A stretch of 64,000 nt of DNA from Parerythrobacter jejuensis (GTDB taxonomy: Bacteria > Pseudomonadota > Alphaproteobacteria > Sphingomonadales > Sphingomonadaceae). The stretch is taken from positions 2,625,501 to 2,689,500 of the forward strand of contig NZ_BAAAZF010000001.1 of assembly GCF_039536765.1 (NCBI RefSeq), given 5' to 3'. Below are positions 43,341 through 52,775 of the stretch, piece after piece. The translations under genes were made by a program, and so were the position numbers. Position 1 is the stretch's first letter. The number at the start of each line of letters is the position of its first letter. A model generated the notes under the pieces. The model was given only the letters and a program-made list of their open reading frames with translations, had not been told where the DNA came from and ran no database searches.

Positions 43341-44704
43341 TCACGAGCGCGGCCTTTGCCGGCAAACGCTATGCCGTTCTCGGCCTGGCGCGGTCGGGGC
43401 TGGCATCGGTCAACGCTTTGCTCGCCAGTGGCGCACAGGTCATGGCGTGGGACCGTCAGGAAGAACCGCGCGAGGCGCTGCCTGCAGCTGCCACTATTGG
43501 CGATCCCTTGGTCGAAGACCTGACCGGCTTTGACGGTATTGTCGTATCGCCCGGAGTTCCGCTGAACACGCATCCCATCCTGCCGCGCGCGGAAGAGTTT
43601 GGCGTGCCGCTGATTGGTGACATTGAATTGTTTGCGCAGGCGAGGGGCGACCTGCCGCCGCACAAGGTGATCGGTATTACGGGCACCAATGGCAAGTCGA
43701 CCACCACCGCGCTGGTGGCCCACTTGCTGGAGGAAGCGGGTTTTCCAGCCAGAATGGGCGGCAATATCGGCACCCCTATTCTGGGCGAAGATCCGCTTCC
43801 AGAAGGTGGGGTCTATGTCCTCGAATTATCGAGCTACCAGATCGACCTGACGTTCTCGCTCGCTTGCGAAGCGGCAGCCTTGCTCAACATTACCCCCGAT
43901 CATCTCGACCGGTATGACGGATTCGAGGCGTATGCGTTCTCCAAGGGGCGCCTCTTCACAATGCAAGGCAGCGGCCAGTTTGCCTGTTTTGGTTGCGAAG
44001 ATGCGCCGACGCGCGCCGTTTGTGAGGCAGCGGCTTCGCGTCGCGCAGAAGGGCGCGCTGTCTGTCTCGATCCTGCTTCCTTTGCCGCCGGGCAGAGCGA
44101 TTGGCCTGCCTTGCAGGGGCCGCACAACCTCCAGAATATCGCTGCTGCTGTTGCCTTGGTCGAAGAAATCGGCGTCAGCCGCGCCCAATGGGAGCCGGCT
44201 ATGGCGACCTATGCCGGTTTGCCGCATCGGATGGAAATTGTGTGCGAGCATGAGGGCGTCCTGTTCGTGAATGACAGCAAAGCGACCAATGCGGCGTCGG
44301 CTGCGCCGGCTCTGGCAGCCTGGCCCGCTGCGCCGCATCCGCGAATTCACTGGATTGTGGGTGGCTTGGCCAAGGAAGACGGATTGGGCGAGTGTGAAGC
44401 AGAACTGCCGAATGTGAAACACGCCTATACGATTGGCGAGGCGGGGCCGCGTTTCGCCGACCTGCTCGATGGCCGTGTGCCGTTCGAGCGTTCCGAGCTT
44501 ATCTGCGAGGCGGTAAAACAGGCCGTCAACAACGCGGAGCCTGGCGAAGTCGTTCTTCTGTCTCCAGCCTGCGCCAGCTTCGACCAGTTCCGCGACTTCG
44601 AAAAGCGCGGCGAGCACTTCCGGCAATTGGTCGGCGCGTTGGCCGGTTGCGAGATCGACGAGATTTGCGAGCCTACCCTGGCCGGTGGAGGATTGACCGG
44701 ATGA
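43337..44704 (+). CDS. murD: UDP-MurNAc-L-alanine:D-glutamate ligase
   Basis: 455 residues. Adds D-glutamate to UDP-MurNAc-L-Ala. Motifs: [20 protein letters not shown] (UDP binding), P-loop [42 protein letters not shown] and [13 protein letters not shown]. Start overlaps the mraY stop and its stop overlaps ftsW. Confidence 0.97.
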   Translation: MITSAAFAGKRYAVLGLARSGLASVNALLASGAQVMAWDRQEEPREALPAAATIGDPLVEDLTGFDGIVVSPGVPLNTHPILPRAEEFGVPLIGDIELFAQARGDLPPHKVIGITGTNGKSTTTALVAHLLEEAGFPARMGGNIGTPILGEDPLPEGGVYVLELSSYQIDLTFSLACEAAALLNITPDHLDRYDGFEAYAFSKGRLFTMQGSGQFACFGCEDAPTRAVCEAAASRRAEGRAVCLDPASFAAGQSDWPALQGPHNLQNIAAAVALVEEIGVSRAQWEPAMATYAGLPHRMEIVCEHEGVLFVNDSKATNAASAAPALAAWPAAPHPRIHWIVGGLAKEDGLGECEAELPNVKHAYTIGEAGPRFADLLDGRVPFERSELICEAVKQAVNNAEPGEVVLLSPACASFDQFRDFEKRGEHFRQLVGALAGCEIDEICEPTLAGGGLTG

Positions 44705-45927
44705 GTTCTTCTCCCCCCTATGTACCCGGCGTTGGCGAACGCTTAGCGAGCGCCGAGAAGCGACGCGGCAACAAGGCGTCCGAATTCCGCATCTGGTGGC
44801 GTGAAGTCGATCGGGTCTTGCTGGTCCTGATTCTGGCCCTGATGGCAATCGGCACAGCGGCAGTGGCCGCAGCGTCGCCGTCCACCGCGCGGCGTCTTTC
44901 AACTAGCGAAACTACCTTGCCGGATCTCTACTTCTATTGGGCGCATCTGCGCTGGCAGTTTGTAGGGATTGCGGTGATGCTGGGGGCATCGTTCCTCAGC
45001 CGCGACAATGCGAGGCGGATCGGCATCATGCTGGCCGCAGGGATGTTGGGCGCCTTGGTGCTGGTCCCGCTGATTGGATATGAAGTGAACGGGGCAAAGC
45101 GGTGGATCCGGTTCGGCCTTGGTTTCCAGCCTTCCGAATTCCTCAAACCCGGCTTTGCCATTGCGTTGGCCTGGATATTGTCGTGGCGGTTGAAAGACCC
45201 GCATATCCCGGTGCTGGCGATCGTGACCGGCCTGATGGGGATCGTGGCGATCCTGCTGATGGTCCAGCCTAATTTGGGGGCGACGATCCTCTTCTCGGGC
45301 GTCTGGTTCGTGCTGGTGATGCTGTCGGGCGTATCGGCGAAGAAGATTGGCGGGATCATCGCGCTGGGCATTGGCGGAGTAACCGCTGCCTACTTCCTCT
45401 ATGACAATGCCCGCTACCGGATCGACGCGTTCCTGGGCGGCGGCACTGCGTTCGACCAGGTCGACCTTGCGCAGCGCACATTGCTTGCCGGTGGCTGGGG
45501 TGGCACCGGGTTCTGGCTCGGTCTGAAGAAGATGAACCTGCCCGAGGCGCATACCGACTATATCTTCTCCGTCATCGGTGAAGAATTCGGCCTGATCGTC
45601 TGCGCCATAATCGTGCTGCTGTACCTTGCCATCATTGTCCGCGTGCTGGTGCGCCTGGCTGATGAGGAGAACCTGTTCGCGCTTCTCGCATCGGCGGGCC
45701 TTGCGACACAGATTGGCGGCCAGGCTTTCATCAACATCCTGGTGAACCTGCAATTGTTCCCGTCCAAAGGGATGACCTTGCCATTGGTGAGCTATGGCGG
45801 CTCTTCGACGATTGCCGTATGCTTGGCCGTCGGATTGCTGTTGGCCCTGACCCGCCGTAATCCCTTCCTGACGCGCGAAACGCCGGGGCTGCGTGCGCTG
45901 CTGAATGACAAGGAGAAGGACGCATGA
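44701..45927 (+). CDS. ftsW: Septal peptidoglycan polymerase FtsW (SEDS)
   Basis: 408 residues with about ten transmembrane helices and a basic cytoplasmic N-terminus. SEDS glycosyltransferase that polymerises lipid II at the septum together with FtsI. Family segments: NGAKRWIRFGLGFQPSEFLK, VQPNLGATILFSGVWFV, EAHTDYIFSVIGEEFGLI and GMTLPLVSYGGSSTIAV. Coupled to murD and murG by ATGA overlaps. Confidence 0.97.
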   Translation: MSSSPPYVPGVGERLASAEKRRGNKASEFRIWWREVDRVLLVLILALMAIGTAAVAAASPSTARRLSTSETTLPDLYFYWAHLRWQFVGIAVMLGASFLSRDNARRIGIMLAAGMLGALVLVPLIGYEVNGAKRWIRFGLGFQPSEFLKPGFAIALAWILSWRLKDPHIPVLAIVTGLMGIVAILLMVQPNLGATILFSGVWFVLVMLSGVSAKKIGGIIALGIGGVTAAYFLYDNARYRIDAFLGGGTAFDQVDLAQRTLLAGGWGGTGFWLGLKKMNLPEAHTDYIFSVIGEEFGLIVCAIIVLLYLAIIVRVLVRLADEENLFALLASAGLATQIGGQAFINILVNLQLFPSKGMTLPLVSYGGSSTIAVCLAVGLLLALTRRNPFLTRETPGLRALLNDKEKDA

Positions 45928-47135
45928 CCGGCGATGCCATCGGTAAGGCTGGGCGTCACTATGTGCTCGCTGCGGGCGGGACAGGCGGGCACTTGCTGCC
46001 TGCATTCGCGCTTGCGACGGAGCTGGAACGGCGCGGGCATCATGTCGCCCTGATCACGGACGAGCGCGGCGCGAAGATTCCGGGAAAGCCCGATTTCCTT
46101 CCTGCCCATGTTTTGCCGGCCGGGCGCTTTGGCAAGAACCCGTTGCGCTGGTTCGGCGGTTTGAAAGCCGTCTGGCAGGGGCGCGACATGGCCAAGCGCC
46201 TGTTCGAAACCTTCCAGCCGAGCGCTGTTGTCGGCTTCGGCGGCTATCCTGCCTTGCCGACCATGCTGGCGGCCACAAGCGATGACATTCCCACTGTTGT
46301 TCACGAACAAAATGCCGTGCTGGGCCGGGTCAACCGGTTCCTGGCTGGCCGCGTGAATGCAGTGGCAACCGCTTATCCCGAGATTGAGCGGCTGAAAGAC
46401 AAACATCGTGACAAGGTCCACCTGGTGGGCAATCCGGTCAGGTCAGGGGTTCTTGGTTTGCGCGAAGAACCGTTTCCGGCATTCAGCGATGATGGCATTC
46501 TAAAGGTACTGGTCACCGGCGGGAGCCAGGGCGCCAATGTGCTGTCCGAAATCGTGCCTGATGGCTTGGCCATGTTGCCGCCCGCGCTGCGCCAGCGCTT
46601 GCAGGTCACCCAGCAATGCCGGCCCGAAGATCTGGACAAAGTGCGGGAGCGGTACCGTAACCATGACATCCCGGCCGAGCTCGGGACCTATTTCGAAGAT
46701 ATGGCAGCCCGACTGGCGGATACGCACCTGTTTATCGGTCGCGCAGGCGCGTCGACTATTGCCGAACTAACTGCAGTGGGACGCCCGGCCATTCTTGTTC
46801 CGCTTCCGATCGCGACTGACGATCACCAGGCCGCTAACACCCGCGAAATTGTCAAGGCGGGCGGGGCGCGGATGATCCGGCAGGAAAAATTCCAGCCCAA
46901 GGAACTGGCGAAGCAGATCCAGGCCCTGAGCCAACGTCCGGACACGCTGGCCACAGCGGCACATGCCGCGTGGAATTGCGGCCGCCCCAAAGCAGTCGAG
47001 GATCTTGCTGATCTGGTCGAAAGCTTCGGCGGAGCAGATATGATGGATGTGATCAAGGTTGGCGCCTCTGCGCCGCGGGCTGCATCCCAGACGGTGGCGT
47101 CCGCTCCGGGTGCAGCCAGGGAGCCTTCGGAATGA
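45924..47135 (+). CDS. murG: Lipid II synthase MurG (GlcNAc transferase)
   Basis: 403 residues. Transfers GlcNAc to lipid I on the cytoplasmic membrane face. Signatures: [52 protein letters not shown] and the UDP-GlcNAc site [20 protein letters not shown] with [16 protein letters not shown]-terminal tail of about 35 residues rich in Ala/Ser is not part of the fold. Coupled at both ends. Confidence 0.97.
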   Translation: MTGDAIGKAGRHYVLAAGGTGGHLLPAFALATELERRGHHVALITDERGAKIPGKPDFLPAHVLPAGRFGKNPLRWFGGLKAVWQGRDMAKRLFETFQPSAVVGFGGYPALPTMLAATSDDIPTVVHEQNAVLGRVNRFLAGRVNAVATAYPEIERLKDKHRDKVHLVGNPVRSGVLGLREEPFPAFSDDGILKVLVTGGSQGANVLSEIVPDGLAMLPPALRQRLQVTQQCRPEDLDKVRERYRNHDIPAELGTYFEDMAARLADTHLFIGRAGASTIAELTAVGRPAILVPLPIATDDHQAANTREIVKAGGARMIRQEKFQPKELAKQIQALSQRPDTLATAAHAAWNCGRPKAVEDLADLVESFGGADMMDVIKVGASAPRAASQTVASAPGAAREPSE

Positions 47136-48541
47136 GGGGTGTTCCTACCGATATCGGCACTGTCCACTTCGTTGGCATTGGCGGGATAGGCATGTCTGGC
47201 ATTGCCGAGGTGATGCGCAATCTGGGCTATAGCGTGCAAGGCTCCGACTTGGCCGAAGGGCCCAGTGTGGAGCGGCTGCGCGCGCGTGGCATCACCGTGA
47301 TGATCGGTCATGTCCCAGAGAATGTCGAAAATGCCGCCGTTGTTGTGACATCGACGGCTGTAAAGCGGACTAACCCGGAGGTCGCAGCAGCGCTGGAAAA
47401 CCGCATCCCGGTGGTGCGGCGGGCGGAAATGCTGGCCGAATTGATGCGGCTGAAAAGCACCGTTGCAGTGGCTGGAACGCATGGCAAGACGACAACCACC
47501 AGCATGATCGCCGCCTTGCTCGACAAGGGCGATATCGACCCGACCGTGATCAATGGCGGTATTATCGAGCAGTACGGTTCGAATGCACGCTTGGGCGACA
47601 GCGATTGGATGGTGGTCGAGGCAGACGAGAGCGATGGCAGCTTTTTGCGGCTCGATGGTACAATCGCAGTCGTCACAAATATCGATCCAGAACACCTCGA
47701 TCACTATGGTGATTTCGATGGTGTGAAGCGCGCATTTGTTGAGTTCATTCATAACGTGCCATTCTATGGCGCTGCCATATTGTGCATCGACCATCCCGAA
47801 GTGCAGGCGGTCATCGGTCAGGTGCGCGACCGCCGGGTGATGACCTATGGTTTCTCCCTTCAGGCTGACATTTGCGGCGTGAACATCCGCCCCGATGCCG
47901 GCGGCAATACGTTCGATGTCATTGTCCGCCAGCGCGGCGAGGAGGATCGCCGGATCGAGGGTGTACAATTGCCCATGCCCGGGCGGCACAACGTCCAGAA
48001 TGCATTGGCGGCGATTGCCGTCGCGATTGAGATGGGCTGCCCCGACAGCGTCATTCGCGAAGGCTTCGGCCAGTTTGGCGGGGTTCGCAGGCGCTTCACC
48101 AAGGTGGGCGACGTGGCTGGTGCCACAATCATTGATGATTATGCCCACCATCCGGTCGAAATCCGCGCCGTACTGGGTGCTGCGCGCGAGAGTGCGAAAG
48201 GGCGCGTCATCGCGGTCGCCCAGCCGCACCGCTACACGCGGCTTCGGGACCTGATGGACGAATTCCAGACCTGTTTTAACGAAGCCGACATGGTCTATGT
48301 AACGCCCGTCTACGAAGCGGGCGAAGACCCGATCGAAGGGGCCGATGCAGAGGCTCTGGTCCATGGTCTCAAGTCGCGCGGACACCGTCATGCTGCGACA
48401 ATTGCGGACCGGGATGATCTGGCCAAGACGCTCGCCGCTGAAATTGCCGATGGTGATATGATCGTATGCCTGGGGGCAGGCGACATCACCAAATGGGCTG
48501 CCGATCTCGCGGATGCGATCGGCAAGGAGCGCGCGGCGTGA
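47132..48541 (+). CDS. murC: UDP-MurNAc:L-alanine ligase
   Basis: 469 residues. First amino-acid-adding step of cell-wall precursor synthesis. Motifs: [21 protein letters not shown]-loop [46 protein letters not shown], and [20 protein letters not shown]. Starts within the murG stop. Its stop overlaps the GTG start of murB. Confidence 0.97.
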   Translation: MRGVPTDIGTVHFVGIGGIGMSGIAEVMRNLGYSVQGSDLAEGPSVERLRARGITVMIGHVPENVENAAVVVTSTAVKRTNPEVAAALENRIPVVRRAEMLAELMRLKSTVAVAGTHGKTTTTSMIAALLDKGDIDPTVINGGIIEQYGSNARLGDSDWMVVEADESDGSFLRLDGTIAVVTNIDPEHLDHYGDFDGVKRAFVEFIHNVPFYGAAILCIDHPEVQAVIGQVRDRRVMTYGFSLQADICGVNIRPDAGGNTFDVIVRQRGEEDRRIEGVQLPMPGRHNVQNALAAIAVAIEMGCPDSVIREGFGQFGGVRRRFTKVGDVAGATIIDDYAHHPVEIRAVLGAARESAKGRVIAVAQPHRYTRLRDLMDEFQTCFNEADMVYVTPVYEAGEDPIEGADAEALVHGLKSRGHRHAATIADRDDLAKTLAAEIADGDMIVCLGAGDITKWAADLADAIGKERAA

Positions 48542-49509
48542 GCGGGCTGCAACCCGATGATTGGGCCATGAACGATACTGGCCGGGCGCCCACCGCCGAA
48601 GTCGAGGGTGCGGTCGCCGCGCCCGTGCCGATCGAGGGCATTCGCGGCAAGCTGACACGCGATGCGCCACTGGCGAAGCTAGTATGGTTCAAGAGTGGGG
48701 GCCATGCCGATTGGCTCTTCGAGCCTGCGGACCTCGATGACTTGCGTGATTTTCTGGCGCGCCTTGATGGGCAGCTGCCGGTGATGGCGCTGGGTCTGGG
48801 CTCTAACATGATTATCCGCGATGGCGGTGTGCCGGGCGTGGTGATCAAGCTTGGCAAGGCCTTTGCCAAGGTTGAAGTCAGAGACGACCATGTCATCGCA
48901 TGCGGCGCTGGTGCCCACGGTATCCTGGTCTCCTCGACCGCGCGCGACGCTGGTGTGGCGGGCCTTGAATTCCTGCGCGGCATTCCCGGCACGGTAGGCG
49001 GCTTTGTCCGCATGAATGGCGGGGCCTATGGCAAGGAAACTGCCGATATCCTGATCGATTGTGATGTCGTGATGCCCGATGGGGCCTTCCTGACCCTGCC
49101 GGTGACTGACCTGCGATATTCCTATCGCCATTCGGCCTTGCCGGACGGGGCGACAGTTGTAGCGGCCCGGTTCCAGGGCGCATCTGGTGATCCTGCCGCA
49201 ATTGGTGCCGAAATGGACCGCATCGCTCAGGCGCGCGAGCAATCCCAGCCGATCCGTACCAAGACCGGCGGCTCGACCTTCAAGAATCCTGAGGGCCACA
49301 AAGCGTGGCAGCTCGTCGATGCGGCCGGGTGTCGTGGCCTTAAGATGGGCGGCGCACAGGTGAGCGAGAAACACACCAATTTCATGATCAACACCGGTGA
49401 CGCGACCAGCGCCGATATCGAAGGGCTGGGCGAAGAGGTGAAACACCGCGTTTATGCGCATTTCGGTGTCGAGCTGGAATGGGAAATCCAACGGGTGGGC
49501 CGGCCATGA
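48538..49509 (+). CDS. murB: UDP-N-acetylenolpyruvoylglucosamine reductase
   Basis: 323 residues from the GTG at 48538, chosen over ATG 48568 because AGGAG lies 7 bases upstream and the GTGA overlap with murC fits the pattern of the cluster. FAD- and NADPH-dependent formation of UDP-MurNAc. Signatures: [50 protein letters not shown], and the catalytic Ser in [21 protein letters not shown] roughly 40-residue Ala-rich N-terminal extension precedes the domain. Confidence 0.96.
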   Translation: MSGLQPDDWAMNDTGRAPTAEVEGAVAAPVPIEGIRGKLTRDAPLAKLVWFKSGGHADWLFEPADLDDLRDFLARLDGQLPVMALGLGSNMIIRDGGVPGVVIKLGKAFAKVEVRDDHVIACGAGAHGILVSSTARDAGVAGLEFLRGIPGTVGGFVRMNGGAYGKETADILIDCDVVMPDGAFLTLPVTDLRYSYRHSALPDGATVVAARFQGASGDPAAIGAEMDRIAQAREQSQPIRTKTGGSTFKNPEGHKAWQLVDAAGCRGLKMGGAQVSEKHTNFMINTGDATSADIEGLGEEVKHRVYAHFGVELEWEIQRVGRP

Positions 49510-50465
49510 GCCTTGACCGGAAACTTCACATCGCCGTCTTGATGGGCGGTTGGGCCAATGAACGGGAAGTCTCGTTGATGTCCGGTAATGGCGTGGCGGA
49601 CGCGCTGGAGGCGCGGGGCCATCGCGTGACCCGGATCGATATGGACCGGCAAGTTGCGGCGCGTATCGCCGGTGCCGCACCCGATGTCGTGTTCAATGCC
49701 CTGCATGGTGTCCCGGGCGAGGATGGCACGGTGCAAGGCATGCTCGATCTGATGGGTATACCCTATACGCATTCGGGCCTCGCCACTTCGGTGATCGCGA
49801 TCGACAAGGAGCTGACCAAACAGGCGCTGGTGCCGCACGGCATCCCGATGCCCGGTGGCCGGATCGTGAAGAGTGAAGAGCTCTACCGGAGCGATCCGCT
49901 GGCACGCCCCTATGTGCTCAAGCCGGTCAATGAAGGATCCTCCGTCGGCGTCGCCATTGTCACCGACGAAAGCAATTATGGCAATCCGATCCGGCCCGAT
50001 ACCGAGGGGCCATGGCGCGAATTTGACCAGTTGCTGGCCGAGCCATTCATTCGCGGGCGCGAACTGACGACGGCGGTGGTTGGTGGAAAGGCTCTGGCTG
50101 TTACCGAGCTCAAACCGAAGAGCGGTTTTTACGATTTCGATGCCAAATATACTGACGGGATGACCGACCATATTTGTCCGGCTGAAATCCCCGAGCCGAT
50201 TGAGGCGCTGTGCAAACAATATGCGCTGGAGGCGCATCGCTTGCTCGGGTGCAAAGGCACCAGCCGCACGGACTACCGGTGGGATGACGAACAAGGCGAA
50301 GCAGGCCTGTTCGTGCTCGAAACCAATACGCAGCCCGGCATGACGCCGCTCAGCCTCGTGCCGGAGCAGGCGAAATATGCAGGGATGAGTTACGAAGATC
50401 TCGTCGAGGCCATCGTCGCCGATGCGCTCGACACATTCGGAGGGAAGCATGGCGACCAGGGTTAA
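49506..50465 (+). CDS. ddl: D-alanine:D-alanine ligase
   Basis: 319 residues. ATP-grasp enzyme that makes the D-Ala-D-Ala dipeptide for MurF. Motifs: AVLMGGWANEREVSLMSG, ALHGVPGEDGTVQGMLDLM, LKPVNEGSSVGVAIV and the C-terminal KGTSRTDYRWDDEQ and LETNTQPGMTPLSLVPEQA segments with metal ligands and Arg. Start lies in the murB stop; the end overlaps ftsQ by 17 bases. Confidence 0.97.
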   Translation: MSLDRKLHIAVLMGGWANEREVSLMSGNGVADALEARGHRVTRIDMDRQVAARIAGAAPDVVFNALHGVPGEDGTVQGMLDLMGIPYTHSGLATSVIAIDKELTKQALVPHGIPMPGGRIVKSEELYRSDPLARPYVLKPVNEGSSVGVAIVTDESNYGNPIRPDTEGPWREFDQLLAEPFIRGRELTTAVVGGKALAVTELKPKSGFYDFDAKYTDGMTDHICPAEIPEPIEALCKQYALEAHRLLGCKGTSRTDYRWDDEQGEAGLFVLETNTQPGMTPLSLVPEQAKYAGMSYEDLVEAIVADALDTFGGKHGDQG

Positions 50466-51357
50466 GCGCAAGGGGCAGGGCGTTCGCCGCGCAACCGCCG
50501 CCAAGAGCCGGGCAGCCAAGGCACGCCAGGCGCAGAAGACCGGCAGAGGCGTTCTCGACGGAGCGATGGCCCTGCTGCCGTTCACCGATGAACAATTGCA
50601 TCGCATCTTCCTGGCCGTGATCCTGGGTGGTGCCGTGGCGCTGGCATGGTTTGTCGCCAGTCTTGCCGGCGTGCCTGCTATGGCGCGGGCAGAATTGGCG
50701 GTTCTTGCTTCCGATGCCGGTTTCGAAGTGCGCAAGGTGCGCGTGACCGGCGTCGAACGGATGAACGAATTGAAGGTCTACGAGGCGGCCCTAGGCCAGC
50801 GCGATACGCCGATGCCACTGGTCGATCTCGGTTCCCTGCGCGAGGAATTAGTGGCGATGCCGTGGGTGCAGGATGCCCGCGTGTCCCGGCAATTGCCCGA
50901 TAGCTTGGTGATCGACGTGGTCGAAAGGACGCCGCACGCCGTGCTGGCCAAGCCCGACCGGCTTGTGCTGATCGATCCCGACGGGGTCGAGCTGGAGCCT
51001 ATCGCCGCCCCGAATGCCAAGGGGATGCTGAGGCTGTCTGGCCCGGGCGCGGCGAAACAGGTCGCTGGCTTGAGAGAATTGCTCGATGCGGCACCGGCGC
51101 TCAAGCCGCAGGTTGTTGCGGCTGAATGGGTTGGCAACCGCCGCTGGAACCTGACTTTCACGACGGACCAGGTCCTGGCCTTGCCGCAGGGTAACCAGGA
51201 ATCGACCACTGCCCTGATCAATTTTGCCCGGATGGACGGCCAGAACCGGCTGCTTGGCGGCAAGGTCGCGACATTCGATATGCGGGCGCCGGAACGCATC
51301 TATATGCGGATTCCGGGCCGGTCGCAGCAGGTCCTCAACAGCGGGAGTGCACAATAA
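50449..51357 (+). CDS. ftsQ: Cell division protein FtsQ
   Basis: 302 residues. Bitopic divisome scaffold. A basic cytoplasmic tail of about 45 residues (RRATAAKSRAAKARQAQK), one transmembrane helix (about 56-77), then the POTRA domain (FEVRKVRVTGVERMNELKVY, ARVSRQLPDSLVIDVVERTP) and the FtsQ domain. GGAGG lies 6 bases upstream of the ATG, inside ddl. The stop overlaps ftsA (TAATG). Confidence 0.95.
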   Translation: MATRVKRKGQGVRRATAAKSRAAKARQAQKTGRGVLDGAMALLPFTDEQLHRIFLAVILGGAVALAWFVASLAGVPAMARAELAVLASDAGFEVRKVRVTGVERMNELKVYEAALGQRDTPMPLVDLGSLREELVAMPWVQDARVSRQLPDSLVIDVVERTPHAVLAKPDRLVLIDPDGVELEPIAAPNAKGMLRLSGPGAAKQVAGLRELLDAAPALKPQVVAAEWVGNRRWNLTFTTDQVLALPQGNQESTTALINFARMDGQNRLLGGKVATFDMRAPERIYMRIPGRSQQVLNSGSAQ

Positions 51358-52610
51358 TGGGCCTTCCCCGTATCGCGAAGATTTTCGGTGCTGTGAATAT
51401 CGGATCCTTCCGGATTTCGGCGATGATCATGGGCCAGTCGGAAACCGGTGAAATGGTCGTGCTGGGCTCGGGCCACCGTCAGGCGCAGGGCGTGCGGCGC
51501 GGCTATGTGACCGATATGAAGGCAGCGACCTATGCTATCCGCAATGCGATTGAACGGGCCGAAGAGAACGCCGGAACGCGCGTTTCGAGCGTCTGGGTCG
51601 GCTGCGCCGGGGCAGGGCTGACCAGCCGCGTCGCCCAGGTTGAGATACCAGTCGGTGGTCGCCGGATCGAAGAAGAAGATATTGAGCATTTGCTGATCGC
51701 TGCGCGGGAAAATATCGAACCCGATGGCCGCATGGTCCTCCATGCACAACCCGCACAATATACGCTTGATGGCGCGCATGGCGCTGCCAACCCCAAAGGG
51801 CTGCATGCGGAGCGTCTTGGCGTCGATGTTCATGTAATGCTGGCCGACGGTGCCCCGATCCGCAATCTGAAGGATGCGGTTGAAAGCGCGCATTTGGCGG
51901 TCGAAGCGGTCGTCGCTGCGCCGATTGCGGCAGGCTATGCTTGTCTGAGCCCCGAAGAGCGGGAATTGGGAACCGCCCTGATCGAAGTCGGCGGCGAGGT
52001 CACGAATGTCAGCGTGTTCAAGCATGGCATGCTGCGGGGCCTGACTTCCATTCCGCTCGGTTCGACTGACATCACAGACGCGATTGCCAGCGCTTTCGGT
52101 ATTCGCCGGTTCCAGGCCGAACGGCTCAAGTGCCTGGCCGGATCAGCCATCGCCAGCCCGACCGACCATCGTGAAATGGTGCCGGTCAATGCACCTGCGG
52201 ACGGCGTCAGCGAAGATCACAAGGTCAACCGCGCCGAGCTGGTGTCGGTCATTACCGAGCAGCTTTCCAAACTGACCGACGAGATTGGCAAAGCTCTGAA
52301 AGAATTGGACTTTGCGAATGCCCGTGGCCAGGTGGTCTTGACCGGAGGCGGGTCGCAACTGGCGGGCATTGCAGATTTCACTCAGGGCGCACTGGGGCGT
52401 CCGGTCCGGGTCGGGAAGCCGCCGGACCTGCGTGGTATGCCCGATTCCATGCGCAATCCCGGCTTCGCCTCATTGGCCGGACTGTGCCTTTATGCGGCCG
52501 ACGATCCGGTCGATATTCGTTCGATCAGCAATCGCTATCAGGAAACGACCAGCTATTCCGGCCTCGGTTTGGTCAGCCGCATCGTGCGTGCGGCGAAGGA
52601 GTATTTCTAA
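51357..52610 (+). CDS. ftsA: Cell division protein FtsA
   Basis: 417 residues. Actin-like ATPase that tethers FtsZ filaments to the membrane. Phosphate-1 segment is AVNIGSFRISAMIM, the SHS2/1C domain lies at about 90-170, LIEVGGEVTNVSVF is phosphate 2 and VVLTGGGSQLAGIADF the adenosine loop; the C-terminal SRIVRAAKEYF is the amphipathic membrane helix. One-base overlap with ftsQ. It ends the continuously overlapping part of the cluster. Confidence 0.96.
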   Translation: MGLPRIAKIFGAVNIGSFRISAMIMGQSETGEMVVLGSGHRQAQGVRRGYVTDMKAATYAIRNAIERAEENAGTRVSSVWVGCAGAGLTSRVAQVEIPVGGRRIEEEDIEHLLIAARENIEPDGRMVLHAQPAQYTLDGAHGAANPKGLHAERLGVDVHVMLADGAPIRNLKDAVESAHLAVEAVVAAPIAAGYACLSPEERELGTALIEVGGEVTNVSVFKHGMLRGLTSIPLGSTDITDAIASAFGIRRFQAERLKCLAGSAIASPTDHREMVPVNAPADGVSEDHKVNRAELVSVITEQLSKLTDEIGKALKELDFANARGQVVLTGGGSQLAGIADFTQGALGRPVRVGKPPDLRGMPDSMRNPGFASLAGLCLYAADDPVDIRSISNRYQETTSYSGLGLVSRIVRAAKEYF

Positions 52611-52674
52611 TCGTTGGCAGGCAGCCATACCCGCTGCGGGGCAGTGGGCCTGTGTACAGATACGTGCAAACCCC

Positions 52675-52683
52675 TGTGGATAA
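52675..52683 (-). promoter_or_regulatory. Perfect DnaA box upstream of ftsZ
   Basis: TGTGGATAA on the plus strand, i.e. TTATCCACA on the minus strand, an exact match to the classical DnaA box. It lies 93 bases before the ftsZ start codon in the only sizeable gap of the fts region. DnaA activates ftsZ in Caulobacter, so control of division by the replication initiator is plausible here. Confidence 0.5.
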
Positions 52684-52696
52684 GGCGTGGACATGT

Positions 52697-52712
52697 GATT
52701 CAAGCATGATTC
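52697..52712. promoter_or_regulatory. Two GATTC (GANTC) sites upstream of ftsZ
   Basis: GATTC at 52697-52701 and 52708-52712, 11 bases apart (one helical turn). GANTC is the CcrM methylation target. In Caulobacter the methylation state of GANTC sites and GcrA promote ftsZ transcription. Whether the sites function here is untested. Confidence 0.35.
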
Positions 52713-52775
52713 GCTTTGTGTCACAGTGCTGAAACCTGAATTTCCCGGCCGATCCGGCCCTTGGAGTAAAGCGTC

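Noticed and set aside
46823-48670. 615-codon minus-strand open frame
   Set aside because: Antisense to murG/murC, whose P-loops and substrate motifs are intact; no recognisable domain in the antisense product.
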